Below are positions 1 to 7,908 of a DNA stretch of 14,625 nucleotides, one piece after another; position 1 is the first letter of the stretch; every line of letters begins with the position of its first letter. The position numbers and the translations under genes are program-made. The notes beneath the pieces were generated by a model. That model was not told the DNA's origin. It searched no databases and saw only the letters and a list, made by a program, of their open reading frames with translations. This DNA comes from an uncultured Klebsiella sp. (GTDB taxonomy: Bacteria > Pseudomonadota > Gammaproteobacteria > Enterobacterales > Enterobacteriaceae), in the NCBI GenBank assembly GCA_902490055.1, contig CABUCP010000024.1, forward strand, positions 1-14,625. The letters run 5' to 3'.

Positions 1-44
1 ATCTATACTTTTCCACCTGTAGCGAATCCGGCGGCGAACGAGCG

Positions 45-64
45 GCGGATGAGACAAAGTCCGC
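45..64 (+). other. Short hairpin in the menF upstream region
   Basis: GCGGA at 45-49 pairs with TCCGC at 60-64 around a 10-nt loop; an alternative wider pairing is GAGCGG (40-45) with CCGCTC (61-66). It sits between a TATACT-like box at the window edge (about 4-9) and the stronger palindrome at 76-102. It may be part of the 3' end of the preceding gene's transcript or of a leader ahead of menF. I cannot tell which, because the neighbouring gene lies outside the window. Confidence 0.25.
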
Positions 65-75
65 TCCCTCATCAT

Positions 76-102
76 GGGTACTGCTATTTACCAGCAGTAC
101 CC
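76..102 (+). terminator. Perfect 10-bp stem-loop upstream of menF (terminator or operator)
   Basis: GGGTACTGCT at 76-85 is exactly complementary to AGCAGTACCC at 93-102, leaving a 7-nt loop. Only three T residues follow before the sequence becomes TATAAT. It could be the terminator of whatever gene lies upstream on the + strand (in E. coli I recall elaB preceding menF). It could also be an operator-like palindrome over the -35 region of a menF promoter. The short T tract makes a strong intrinsic terminator less certain. Confidence 0.45.
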
Positions 103-104
103 TT

Positions 105-110
105 TATAAT
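105..110 (+). promoter_or_regulatory. Candidate -10 box (TATAAT) for menF
   Basis: An exact TATAAT lies 3 nt after the 76-102 palindrome. Transcription starting about 7 nt downstream would give a leader of roughly 23 nt before the GTG start at 140. No good TTGACA-like -35 is visible at 16-18 bp, because that stretch is inside the palindrome. The promoter would therefore be weak or need an activator, or the match could be chance. Confidence 0.35.
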
Positions 111-129
111 ATGGGGCTTTTAATTCCGT

Positions 130-134
130 GGAGG
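130..134 (+). promoter_or_regulatory. Shine-Dalgarno site that fixes the menF start
   Basis: GGAGG at 130-134 is followed after 5 nt by GTG at 140. The upstream in-frame GTG at 128 overlaps this site and has no Shine-Dalgarno of its own, so 140 is preferred. Confidence 0.7.
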
Positions 135-139
135 TTCGC

Positions 140-1435
140 GTGCTGTCTGTTTCCACTGCGCTGGAAAGCCTGCTTGGCTGTCTGGCCGAAGATTTTCCAC
201 CGTCATCCGGCACGCGAATTTTCGATATCTCTTTCCCGCTTAACGACGCTTTCGACCCGCTGCTGTGGTGCGCCCATCAGCCGTGCTGGCCGCAGTTTTA
301 CTGGCAGCAGCGTAACGGCGATGAAGAGCTGGCGGCGCTGGGGGCGGTGATAACCTTTTCCTCTCTGTCTGCAGCACATGATTTTCTATCCGCGCAGGGG
401 CGGGAAGATCTGCGCATCAGCGGCCTGAACGCATTTGACCCGCAGCAGGGGAACCTGTTTCTGCCGCGCCTGGAATGGCGTCGGGTGGGCGGCAAAGCGA
501 CACTGCGGCTGGTCTTGCATAGCGCCACTTCGCTGCGCGATGACGCGGCGGCGGCGCGGGCGTTTATCCATTCGCTGAATACCGCACAGGTGACGCCGGC
601 GCCGATGCCGTTGCTGCAACGCGAGCAGCATGCGCCGGAATACCCGCAGTGGCGCGATCTGATTGTGCAGGCGACTCAGGCCATTAGCGCGGGCGAAATG
701 GATAAAGTTGTCCTGGCGCGGGCTACGGATTTACGTTTCAACGCTCCACTGCAGGCCGCTGCCATTATGGCTGCCAGCCGGCGCAGCAACCTCAACTGTT
801 TTCATTTTCTGATGGCCTTTAGCGCGCAGCAGGCGTTTCTCGGCTCCACGCCGGAGCGGTTATGGCGGCGACGCGGGGCGCTGCTGCGCACCGAAGCGCT
901 GGCGGGTACCGTCGCTAACCATCACGATGACGCTCGAGCGCAGCAGTTTGCCGATTGGCTAATGAAAGACGATAAAAACCAGCGGGAAAATATGCTGGTG
1001 GTGGAAGATATCTGCCAGCGCCTGCAGAGCGAGTCGCCGACGCTTGACGTGCTGCCGCCACAGGTTGTGCGCCTGCGTAAAGTGCAGCATCTGCGGCGCT
1101 GCATCTGGACAGAACTTAGCGCGCCTGATGACCGCCGCTGTCTGCTGCAACTGCAGCCTACCGCCGCGGTGGCGGGGCTGCCGCGCCGGGCGGCGCTGGC
1201 GTTTATTGAGCGTCGTGAACCGTTCGCCCGGGAATGGTACGCCGGTTCCGCCGGCTATCTGTCGTTGGCGCAAAGCGAGTTCTGCGTGGCGCTGCGCTCG
1301 GCAAAAGTCGAGGACGATACCCTCAGGCTGTATGCCGGGGCCGGTATCGTCAGCGGATCTGACCCGCAGCAAGAGTGGCAAGAAATAGAAAATAAAGCGG
1401 CAGGGTTACGATCGTTATTACTTTCAGAAACGTAG
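140..1435 (+). CDS. menF: Isochorismate synthase MenF
   Basis: MenF converts chorismate to isochorismate, the committed step of menaquinone synthesis, as a Mg2+-dependent cytosolic enzyme. The protein matches E. coli MenF over its whole length. The C-terminal chorismate-binding fold carries the motifs MDKVVLARA (catalytic Lys near residue 189), FLGSTPERL, RTEALAGT, KNQRENMLVVEDI and YAGAGIVSGSDP. Starting at GTG 140 gives 431 residues, the E. coli length, and aligns MLSVSTALESLL with the E. coli N-terminus MQSLTTALENLL. The in-frame GTG at 128 would add four residues but lacks a ribosome-binding site. It is the first gene of the men operon, and 76 bp separate it from menD. The entC-type siderophore isozyme is less likely because the rest of the men operon follows directly. 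Confidence 0.96.
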   Translation: MLSVSTALESLLGCLAEDFPPSSGTRIFDISFPLNDAFDPLLWCAHQPCWPQFYWQQRNGDEELAALGAVITFSSLSAAHDFLSAQGREDLRISGLNAFDPQQGNLFLPRLEWRRVGGKATLRLVLHSATSLRDDAAAARAFIHSLNTAQVTPAPMPLLQREQHAPEYPQWRDLIVQATQAISAGEMDKVVLARATDLRFNAPLQAAAIMAASRRSNLNCFHFLMAFSAQQAFLGSTPERLWRRRGALLRTEALAGTVANHHDDARAQQFADWLMKDDKNQRENMLVVEDICQRLQSESPTLDVLPPQVVRLRKVQHLRRCIWTELSAPDDRRCLLQLQPTAAVAGLPRRAALAFIERREPFAREWYAGSAGYLSLAQSEFCVALRSAKVEDDTLRLYAGAGIVSGSDPQQEWQEIENKAAGLRSLLLSET

Positions 1436-1475
1436 AGAGACGACGTATATCAAAACGGCGCCACTTTACCTTATC

Positions 1476-1481
1476 TATACT
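1476..1481 (+). promoter_or_regulatory. Possible internal promoter between menF and menD
   Basis: The menF-menD gap contains CTATACT at 1475-1481, which resembles the -10 element of sigma-S promoters (CTATACT) and also fits sigma-70. No convincing -35 lies 16-18 bp upstream. The nine bases TCTATACTT around it also occur at the first bases of the window. It could supply menDHBCE independently of menF. Confidence 0.3.
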
Positions 1482-1511
1482 TAGCATCAATATTTGATAC
1501 CGGACAATTTC

Positions 1512-3182
1512 ATGTCAGTAAGCGCATTTAACCGACGCTGGGCGGCGGTGATCCTGGAAGCTTTAACGCGCCATGGCGTGCAGCATATCTGCATTGCGCC
1601 TGGCTCGCGCTCGACACCTCTCACCCTGGCGGCGGCGGAAAACCGCGCATTTATTCATCATACTCATTTCGACGAACGCGGTCTTGGCCACCTCGCGCTG
1701 GGGCTGGCGAAAGCCAGCCGCCAACCGGTGGCGGTGATTGTGACTTCCGGAACCGCTACCGCTAACCTCTATCCGGCGCTGATCGAAGCGGGGCTGACCG
1801 GTGAAAAACTGATTCTGCTAACCGCCGACCGCCCGCCGGAGCTTATCGACTGCGGCGCCAATCAAGCGATCCGCCAACCGGGAATGTTTGCTTCCCATCC
1901 CGCGCAGACGATTTCACTACCGCGACCATCGCAGGATATTTCCGCCCGCTGGCTGGTGTCGACTATCGACCAGGCGCTGGGCGAGCTGCATGCCGGCGGC
2001 GTGCATATCAACTGCCCATTCGCTGAGCCCCTGTATGGCGATATGGACGATACCGGACTGGAGTGGCAACAGCAGCTCGGCAACTGGTGGCAGAGCGATA
2101 AACCCTGGTTACGTCAGGCGCTGCAGATGGAGAGTGAGAAACAGCGCGACTGGTTCTTCTGGCGGCAAAAACGCGGCGTGGTGGTGGCGGGCAGAATGAG
2201 CGCCGCCGAAGGCAAGAAGGTGGCCGAGTGGGCGCAAACTCTCGGCTGGCCGCTGATTGGCGATGTGTTATCGCAAACCGGGCAGCCGCTGCCATGCGCC
2301 GATTTGTGGTTAGGCAACGGCAAAGCGGTCAGCGAACTGGCACAGGCGCAAATCGTCGTGCAGCTCGGCAGTAGCCTGACCGGCAAACGCATTCTACAGT
2401 GGCAGGCGACCTGCGAGCCGGATGAGTACTGGTTGGTGGATAATCTCACTGGTCGTCTCGATCCCGCCCAGCACCGCGGCCGCCGTTTGCTCTCAAGCGT
2501 TGAACGCTGGCTTGAACTCCATCCGGCGGAGAAACGTCAGCCGTGGGTAACGGCGATTCCCGTACTTGCCGAGCAGGCGTGGCAAGCCGCCGTCGCCAGC
2601 AACGAGCCTTTTGGCGAAGCGCAGCTGGCGCAGCGTATTCGGCGCTATCTGCCGGATCAGGGGCAATTGTTTGTCGGCAACAGCCTGGTCGTTCGTCTGA
2701 TTGACGCGCTGGCGCAGCTGCCGGCAGGGTACCCGGTCTACAGCAATCGCGGCGCCAGCGGCATTGACGGCCTGCTGGCGACCGCCGCCGGCGTACAGCG
2801 CGCCAGCGCCCGGCCGACGCTGGCGATCGTCGGCGATCTCTCAGCTTTATACGATCTCAACTCGCTGGCCCTGCTGCGCCAGGCATCGGCGCCGCTGGTG
2901 CTGATCGTGGTGAATAATAACGGCGGGCAAATTTTCTCAATGTTGCCGACGCCGCAGGACGAGCGCCGTCAGTTCTATTTAATGCCGCAGGATGTTGATT
3001 TCAGCCATGCGGCGGCGATGTTCGGCCTGACCTATCATCGCCCGCAAGACTGGCTGGCGTTGGATGAGGCGCTGGCAGGCGCATGGCGTAGCGCCGGGGC
3101 GACGGTGATTGAGCTGGTGGTCAACGAGACCGACGGCACGCACACTCTCCAGCAGCTGTTGGCGCAGGTCAGCCGTCTGTGA
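1512..3182 (+). CDS. menD: SEPHCHC synthase MenD
   Basis: MenD is a thiamine-diphosphate enzyme. It condenses 2-oxoglutarate with isochorismate, releasing CO2, to form 2-succinyl-5-enolpyruvyl-6-hydroxy-3-cyclohexene-1-carboxylate (SEPHCHC). The 556-residue product has the E. coli length and near-identical sequence. The catalytic Glu55 in [13 protein letters not shown] activates the cofactor. The C-terminal cofactor/Mg site runs from [10 protein letters not shown] (Asp442) to the [10 protein letters not shown] motif. ATG 1512 is chosen because its product begins [10 protein letters not shown] like E. coli MenD. A TTG at 1494 would add six residues and has no better support. The ribosome-binding site is weak (GGA at 1502-1504). 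The stop overlaps the menH start by 4 nt, suggesting translational coupling. Confidence 0.97.
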   Translation: MSVSAFNRRWAAVILEALTRHGVQHICIAPGSRSTPLTLAAAENRAFIHHTHFDERGLGHLALGLAKASRQPVAVIVTSGTATANLYPALIEAGLTGEKLILLTADRPPELIDCGANQAIRQPGMFASHPAQTISLPRPSQDISARWLVSTIDQALGELHAGGVHINCPFAEPLYGDMDDTGLEWQQQLGNWWQSDKPWLRQALQMESEKQRDWFFWRQKRGVVVAGRMSAAEGKKVAEWAQTLGWPLIGDVLSQTGQPLPCADLWLGNGKAVSELAQAQIVVQLGSSLTGKRILQWQATCEPDEYWLVDNLTGRLDPAQHRGRRLLSSVERWLELHPAEKRQPWVTAIPVLAEQAWQAAVASNEPFGEAQLAQRIRRYLPDQGQLFVGNSLVVRLIDALAQLPAGYPVYSNRGASGIDGLLATAAGVQRASARPTLAIVGDLSALYDLNSLALLRQASAPLVLIVVNNNGGQIFSMLPTPQDERRQFYLMPQDVDFSHAAAMFGLTYHRPQDWLALDEALAGAWRSAGATVIELVVNETDGTHTLQQLLAQVSRL

Positions 3183-3937
3183 TGCTTAGCGCTGCGGCCG
3201 AAAGCGGCCAGCCGGGCTTTCCCTGGCTGGTGTTTGTGCACGGCTTTTCCGGCGATCGCAACGAGTGGCGCGACGTGGGCGAGGCGCTTCGCGCCTGGCC
3301 GCGGTTGTATCTTGATTTGCCGGGCCATGGCGGATCGGCGGATATTGCGGTGAGCGGCTTTGCCGATGTCAGCGAATTGCTGCAAACCACGCTGAGTAGT
3401 TACAACATCCTTGATTATTGGCTGATTGGCTACTCATTAGGCGGCCGGGTAGCGATGGACTTCGCCTGCCAGTCGCGCGCGGGCCTGCGTGGGCTGATCG
3501 TCGAGGGCGGTCACCCCGGTCTGCAGGATGAAGCATCGCGGCTGGCGCGGCGCGGCAATGATAGCGCCTGGGCGGAACGTTTTCGCCGCGAGCCGTTAGC
3601 GCAGGTCTTCGCCGACTGGTATCAGCAGCCGGTCTTCGCTTCGCTGAATGCGGCGCAGCGCGAGTCATTGATCGCCTTACGTAGCCGCAATAACGGCAAG
3701 ACGCTGGCGGCGATGCTGGAGGCAACCTCCCTTGCCGGGCAGGACGATCTCCGCGTTCCGCTACAGGCGCGCGATTTTCCTTTTCATTACCTGTGCGGTG
3801 AACGCGACGCGAAGTTTCGCGCCATCGCGCAAGCGCTTAGCGCAGAGACCCATATCATTCACCATGCCGGACACAACGCGCACCGGGAAAACCCCGCGGC
3901 GGTGATTGCCTGTCTGACGCAGATTCTGGCTAGTTAA
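3179..3937 (+). CDS. menH: SHCHC synthase MenH
   Basis: MenH is an alpha/beta-hydrolase-fold lyase. It removes pyruvate from SEPHCHC to give 2-succinyl-6-hydroxy-2,4-cyclohexadiene-1-carboxylate (SHCHC). The triad is visible at the E. coli positions: Ser86 in GYSLGGR, Asp210 in CGERDAKF and His232 in AGHNAHREN. The oxyanion-region motif VHGFSGD is near residues 20-26. The length of 252 residues equals the E. coli protein. The start is GTG 3179, forming a GTGA overlap with the menD stop; an ATG directly follows as codon 2 and could serve instead, costing one residue. A 14-nt gap separates it from menB. Confidence 0.95.
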   Translation: MMLSAAAESGQPGFPWLVFVHGFSGDRNEWRDVGEALRAWPRLYLDLPGHGGSADIAVSGFADVSELLQTTLSSYNILDYWLIGYSLGGRVAMDFACQSRAGLRGLIVEGGHPGLQDEASRLARRGNDSAWAERFRREPLAQVFADWYQQPVFASLNAAQRESLIALRSRNNGKTLAAMLEATSLAGQDDLRVPLQARDFPFHYLCGERDAKFRAIAQALSAETHIIHHAGHNAHRENPAAVIACLTQILAS

Positions 3938-3951
3938 CTGAAGGACATTTT

Positions 3952-4809
3952 ATGATCTCTCTTGATGAAGCAATGCTCTACGCCCCCGTTGAATGGCACG
4001 ACTGTTCCGAAGGCTATACCGATATTCGTTATCAAAAATCCACTGACGGGATTGCCAAAATCACTATCAACCGCCCGCAGGTACGCAACGCTTTCCGTCC
4101 GCTGACCGTTAAAGAGATGATTCAGGCGCTGGCGGATGCCCGCTATGACGATAATATCGGCGTGATCGTACTGACCGGCGAAGGTGATCAAGCCTTCTGC
4201 GCTGGCGGTGACCAGAAAGTACGCGGCGATTACGGCGGCTATCAGGATGACTCCGGCGTTCACCACCTTAACGTGCTCGATTTCCAGCGCCAGATCCGCA
4301 CCTGTCCGAAACCGGTGGTGGCGATGGTAGCCGGCTACTCAATCGGCGGCGGCCACGTGTTGCACATGATGTGCGATCTGACCATCGCGGCGGAAAATGC
4401 CATCTTTGGCCAGACCGGGCCTAAAGTGGGTTCGTTTGATGGCGGTTGGGGCGCTTCCTATATGGCGCGTATTGTTGGGCAGAAAAAAGCGCGCGAGATT
4501 TGGTTCCTGTGTCGTCAGTATGACGCGCAGCAGGCGCTGGATATGGGACTGGTTAACACCGTGGTCCCGTTGGCGGATCTGGAAAAAGAGACCGTGCGCT
4601 GGTGTCGCGAAATGCTGCAAAACAGCCCGATGGCCCTGCGTTGCCTGAAAGCGGCGCTGAACGCCGACTGCGACGGTCAGGCCGGTCTGCAGGAGCTGGC
4701 AGGTAACGCCACTATGCTGTTCTACATGACGGAAGAAGGGCAGGAAGGCCGTAACGCCTTCAACCAGAAACGTCAGCCGGACTTCAGCAAATTTAAACGG
4801 AATCCATAA
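3952..4809 (+). CDS. menB: 1,4-dihydroxy-2-naphthoyl-CoA synthase MenB
   Basis: MenB is a crotonase-fold enzyme that closes the second ring of the naphthoquinone (Dieckmann-type condensation of o-succinylbenzoyl-CoA). The 285 residues match E. coli MenB almost throughout. Visible elements are [15 protein letters not shown] (oxyanion and acyl-CoA region), [12 protein letters not shown], and [15 protein letters not shown] with Gln154, Gly156 and Asp163. The Gly156 motif marks the bicarbonate-dependent type I class. An AAGGA ribosome-binding site at about 3940-3944 supports ATG 3952. The TAA stop shares its last base with the menC ATG. It is the most conserved protein of the operon. Confidence 0.98.
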   Translation: MISLDEAMLYAPVEWHDCSEGYTDIRYQKSTDGIAKITINRPQVRNAFRPLTVKEMIQALADARYDDNIGVIVLTGEGDQAFCAGGDQKVRGDYGGYQDDSGVHHLNVLDFQRQIRTCPKPVVAMVAGYSIGGGHVLHMMCDLTIAAENAIFGQTGPKVGSFDGGWGASYMARIVGQKKAREIWFLCRQYDAQQALDMGLVNTVVPLADLEKETVRWCREMLQNSPMALRCLKAALNADCDGQAGLQELAGNATMLFYMTEEGQEGRNAFNQKRQPDFSKFKRNP

Positions 4810-5774
4810 TGCGCGTTTCGCAGGTTTACCGCTGGCAGATACCGATGGACGCGGGCGTGGTTCTGCGCGAACGGCGGTTAAAAACCCGCGACGGGCTGTT
4901 CATCCGCCTGCAGGAGGATGAACGTGAAGGCTGGGGGGAAATTTCTCCCCTGCCGGGATTTAGTGACGAGACGCTGGAAGACGCGCAGGTGGCGCTACTG
5001 GCGTGGGCGCAGGACTGGCGCGACGGCAAGGAACCACCGCTGCCCGCGCTGCCCTCCGTGGCGTTTGGCATCAGCTGCGCCCAGGCCGAGCTCGGCGGTG
5101 AATTACCGCAGGCTGCGGATTATCGCGCGGCGCCGCTCTGTTCCGGCGATCCGGATGAACTGTTCGCCAAACTGGCGGCGATGCCTGGCGAGAAAGTCGC
5201 CAAAGTGAAAGTGGGGCTCTGGGAGGCGGTGCGCGACGGCATGGTGGTGAATTTGCTGCTGGAAGCGATCCCCGACCTACAGCTGCGGCTGGATGCCAAT
5301 CGCGCGTGGACGCCGCTCAAAGCGCAGCAGTTCGCCAAATATGTCAATCCGGCGTATCGCCAACGCATCGCGTTTCTTGAAGAACCCTGCAAAAGCCGCG
5401 ATGACTCGCGCGAATTCAGCCGGCAGACCGGCATCGCCATCGCCTGGGATGAAAGCCTGCGCGAGGCGGATTTCCGCTTGGTCGCCGAGCCTGGCGTGCG
5501 CGCGGTGGTGATCAAACCGACGCTGACCGGCAGCTTGCACAAGGTTCAGCAACAGGTCGCTGCCGCCCATGCGCTGGGGCTTAGCGCGGTGATCAGTTCG
5601 TCTATTGAGTCCAGTCTTGGCTTAACCCAGCTGGCGCGGATCGCCGCGTGGCTGACGCCGCAAACTATCCCCGGGCTGGATACCCTGCCGCTGATGGGCG
5701 CGCAGCTGGTACGGGCGTGGCCGGCGAGCACGCTGCCGATGATGACCCCTGATAAGCTGGAGCGGCTGCTGTGA
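4809..5774 (+). CDS. menC: o-Succinylbenzoate synthase MenC
   Basis: MenC is an enolase-superfamily enzyme that dehydrates SHCHC to o-succinylbenzoate using Mg2+. The 321 residues are one longer than my recollection of E. coli MenC, and all catalytic positions shift by one. The KVK motif supplies Lys132/Lys134, the metal ligands are Asp162 (RLDANR), Glu191 (FLEEPC) and Asp214 (WDESL), and Lys236 lies in VIKPTLTGS. It starts at ATG 4809, overlapping the menB stop by one base. Its end overlaps menE by four bases, so the three genes are probably translationally coupled. Confidence 0.97.
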   Translation: MRVSQVYRWQIPMDAGVVLRERRLKTRDGLFIRLQEDEREGWGEISPLPGFSDETLEDAQVALLAWAQDWRDGKEPPLPALPSVAFGISCAQAELGGELPQAADYRAAPLCSGDPDELFAKLAAMPGEKVAKVKVGLWEAVRDGMVVNLLLEAIPDLQLRLDANRAWTPLKAQQFAKYVNPAYRQRIAFLEEPCKSRDDSREFSRQTGIAIAWDESLREADFRLVAEPGVRAVVIKPTLTGSLHKVQQQVAAAHALGLSAVISSSIESSLGLTQLARIAAWLTPQTIPGLDTLPLMGAQLVRAWPASTLPMMTPDKLERLL

Positions 5775-7147
5775 TATTCACCGATTGGCCCTGGCGCCAG
5801 TGGCGCCAGCAACGCGGCGAGTCTCTGGCGCTGCGTCTGAATAACCATGCGCTGAACTGGCGACAGCTGTGCGCGCGCGTTGATGCGCTGGCGGCAGGGT
5901 TTGTCGCGCAGGGCGTAGCGGAAGGTCAGGGCGTGGCGCTGCGGGCTTATAATCAGCCGGAGACGCTGCTTGCCTGGCTGGCGCTGCTGCAGTGCGGCGC
6001 GCGGGTGCTGCCGCTGAATCCGCAACTGCCAGCAACCTTGCTGCAGGAGCTATTACCTGCGTTAACCGTCGAGCATCAACTGGTGCTTAACGGCGATGCG
6101 CTGCCGGGGAATTTACTCGCGTTAACTCTTCAGGAAGCAGAAGGCGACCATGCCGCTTGCTGGCGCGGCGATCGGTTGGCGTCGATGACGTTAACTTCAG
6201 GTTCAACCGGTCTGCCAAAGGCGGCAGTACATTGCGCGAACGCCCACCTGGCGAGCGCCGCCGGGGTGCTGGCGCTAATGCCTTTTGCCGCAGAAGATGA
6301 CTGGCTGCTGTCGCTGCCGCTGTTTCACGTCTCCGGGCAGGGGATCCTCTGGCGCTGGCTGCTGGTCGGCGCGCGGCTAACGGTGCGCGACAAACAGCCG
6401 CTGGAGCAGGCGCTGCAGGGCTGTACTCATGCCTCGCTGGTGCCGACTCAGCTCTGGCGTCTGCTGAATGATGACGCCGAGGTGTCGCTGAAGGCGGTAC
6501 TGCTTGGCGGCGCGGCCATCCCGGTTGAGCTTACCGAACGGGCGCGGGCGCGCGGTATTCGCAGTTTCTGCGGCTACGGTCTTACCGAATTCGCGTCAAC
6601 CGTCTGCGCCAAAGAGGCCGATGGCGCGGCGGATGTTGGCGCGCCGCTGCCGGGACGTGAGGTAAAAATCGTTGCTGGCGAGATCTGGCTACGGGCAGAG
6701 AGCATGGCGGCAGGCTACTGGCGCGACGGCCAACTGCTGGCGTTAACCAATGCCGAAGGCTGGTTTGCCACCCGTGACCGCGGGGAGTTTAGCGACGGTC
6801 GGCTGACGGTTCTTGGGCGCATGGATAACCTCTTTTTTAGCGGCGGCGAAGGTATTCAACCTGAAGAGGTCGAGCGAATTTTAATCGCCCACCCGCAGGT
6901 ACAGCAGATATTTATCGTACCGTTGGATGACGCCGAATTCGGCGAGCGCCCGGTGGCGGTGGTCGAGTGCGATAGTGGCTGCGAGATGGCGTCACTAGCG
7001 AAATGGAGCATGGAGCGGTTGGCGCGTTTCCAACAGCCGGTTCACTGGCTGCGGCTGCCGGAAACGTTAAAAAATGGCGGGATTAAGATTTCGCGCCGGG
7101 CGCTGCGCGATTGGGTGCGCCAGCAGGCGAGCGCGGCTGAAGTTTAA
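5771..7147 (+). CDS. menE: o-Succinylbenzoate-CoA ligase MenE
   Basis: MenE adenylates o-succinylbenzoate and transfers it to CoA, giving the substrate of MenB. It is an ANL-superfamily adenylate-forming enzyme. Motifs in order: P-loop TSGSTGLPK at residues 142-150, YGLTEF from 269, TRDRGEF, and the C-terminal Lys439 in KNGGIKISR that contacts the adenylate. The 458 residues are a few longer than E. coli MenE because of the C-terminal tail (QQASAAEV). The start is GTG 5771 in a GTGA overlap with menC, giving MIFTDWPWR as in E. coli. No terminator follows. The last 65 nt are antisense to the end of the convergent DUF2238 gene. Confidence 0.96.
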   Translation: MIFTDWPWRQWRQQRGESLALRLNNHALNWRQLCARVDALAAGFVAQGVAEGQGVALRAYNQPETLLAWLALLQCGARVLPLNPQLPATLLQELLPALTVEHQLVLNGDALPGNLLALTLQEAEGDHAACWRGDRLASMTLTSGSTGLPKAAVHCANAHLASAAGVLALMPFAAEDDWLLSLPLFHVSGQGILWRWLLVGARLTVRDKQPLEQALQGCTHASLVPTQLWRLLNDDAEVSLKAVLLGGAAIPVELTERARARGIRSFCGYGLTEFASTVCAKEADGAADVGAPLPGREVKIVAGEIWLRAESMAAGYWRDGQLLALTNAEGWFATRDRGEFSDGRLTVLGRMDNLFFSGGEGIQPEEVERILIAHPQVQQIFIVPLDDAEFGERPVAVVECDSGCEMASLAKWSMERLARFQQPVHWLRLPETLKNGGIKISRRALRDWVRQQASAAEV

Positions 7148-7751
7148 TCAGTTGTCGTGTGTGCATTCCGGCGAGCAGGATAACGGTCGTTAAGGCGCCA
7201 AGGAGGGCGCAAAACATATCCGACTGCGTATCCCAGGGATCGCCCTGGGTGCCGAGGAAATCATCGGCGCCTTGCCCCAGCGCTAACGCCGCCCACCATT
7301 CAATCAGTTCATACATGGCGCTAATCGCCAGCGCAATACAGCAAACCACAAACGCCACCATTTTGCGTCCCTGAACATAACCGCCGCGCAGCAGGATTTC
7401 TCGTGCCGCCAGCGCCGGTACCAGCCCCTGGAAAAAGTGACCAAGCTTGTCATAAGGATTACGGCTGAGGCCAAACCACGCCTGAACATCAAAGCCGATA
7501 GGCACCTTGGCATAGGTGTACATCCCGCCGACCATTAAAATAATGGCGTGAAAGAAAATAAGCAGATATAGCAGCGGCGTTAGCGGATAGCGCGAACGCG
7601 TGGCCAGCAGCAGCGGCACGATGATGATAACCGGCGTGACTTCCATCAGCCAGGTGAGTTTGTCCCCCGCGCTAACCCCGGTGTAAAGCAGAATTAGCGC
7701 CAGCGCCAGGGTTGCGCAGTAGATGAATGAGCTGGAAACCTGATTCGTCAT
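7083..7751 (-). CDS. DUF2238 (YjdF-like) inner-membrane protein of unknown function
   Basis: This is a 222-residue hydrophobic protein with about six membrane segments by eye (near residues 9-26, 33-51, 57-78, 104-120, 131-152 and 178-196). Charged and polar motifs lie at membrane edges: YDKLGHFFQG, MYELIEWW and QGDPWDTQSDM. These are the conserved features I associate with the DUF2238/YjdF family. No biochemical role is established to my knowledge. The clustered Asp, His, Glu and Trp residues would suit a membrane-embedded enzyme or ion site, but that is speculation. The ATG at 7751 (complement) has only a weak ribosome-binding site. The last 21 codons, a Pro/Ala/Gly/Arg-rich tail, lie antisense to the end of menE. 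Confidence 0.8.
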   Translation of the reverse strand: MTNQVSSSFIYCATLALALILLYTGVSAGDKLTWLMEVTPVIIIVPLLLATRSRYPLTPLLYLLIFFHAIILMVGGMYTYAKVPIGFDVQAWFGLSRNPYDKLGHFFQGLVPALAAREILLRGGYVQGRKMVAFVVCCIALAISAMYELIEWWAALALGQGADDFLGTQGDPWDTQSDMFCALLGALTTVILLAGMHTRQLIKLQPRSPAGAPNRAAPGAKS

Positions 7752-7779
7752 GATTTAACGCCCGGATGGTAAAGAGATG

Positions 7780-7808
7780 ACTATCAGATAGATAGCGGAA
7801 AAATACAA
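7780..7808 (-). promoter_or_regulatory. Candidate sigma-70 promoter for the DUF2238 gene
   Basis: Read on the - strand, TTGTAT (7808-7803) and GATAGT (7785-7780) are separated by 17 bp and would start transcription about 20 nt before the ATG. The -10 overlaps the short palindrome CTATCAGATAG at 7781-7791, which could be a regulatory site. Both hexamers are imperfect, so confidence is modest. Confidence 0.3.
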
Positions 7809-7872
7809 CGCAGAATATGGCGGGGGATGATAAATCGGATGAGCGGCAAGCAACCGGCAGGTTAGCCTAAAA

Positions 7873-7900
7873 GGCCCGGACAGTATCATCCCGCCGGGCC
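7873..7900 (-). terminator. Rho-independent terminator of the tctCBA operon
   Basis: On the - strand a 7-bp perfect GC stem (GGCCCGG at 7900-7894 with CCGGGCC at 7879-7873) encloses a 14-nt loop and is followed by TTTT. It begins 9 nt after the tctA stop codon, the expected place for the end of the transporter transcript. It should also limit read-through into the DUF2238 gene. Confidence 0.75.
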
Positions 7901-7908
7901 GTTGGTGA

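Noticed and set aside
128..130. Upstream GTG start for menF
   Set aside because: It overlaps the GGAGG site serving GTG 140, has no ribosome-binding site, and would make the protein four residues longer than E. coli MenF.
959..1381. - strand open frame of 140 codons inside menF
   Set aside because: It is antisense to highly conserved menF sequence, with no ribosome-binding site and no recognisable protein motif.
1494..1496. TTG start for menD six codons upstream
   Set aside because: ATG 1512 reproduces the known MenD N-terminus, and TTG has no better ribosome-binding site.
5120..5542. - strand open frame of 140 codons inside menC
   Set aside because: It is a Ser/Arg-rich shadow of the menC reading frame and resembles no known protein.
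7826..7866. REP-like palindromic sequence (CGGATGAGCGGC) upstream of the tct terminator
   Set aside because: It recalls enterobacterial REP elements, but no second arm or full-length consensus is present.
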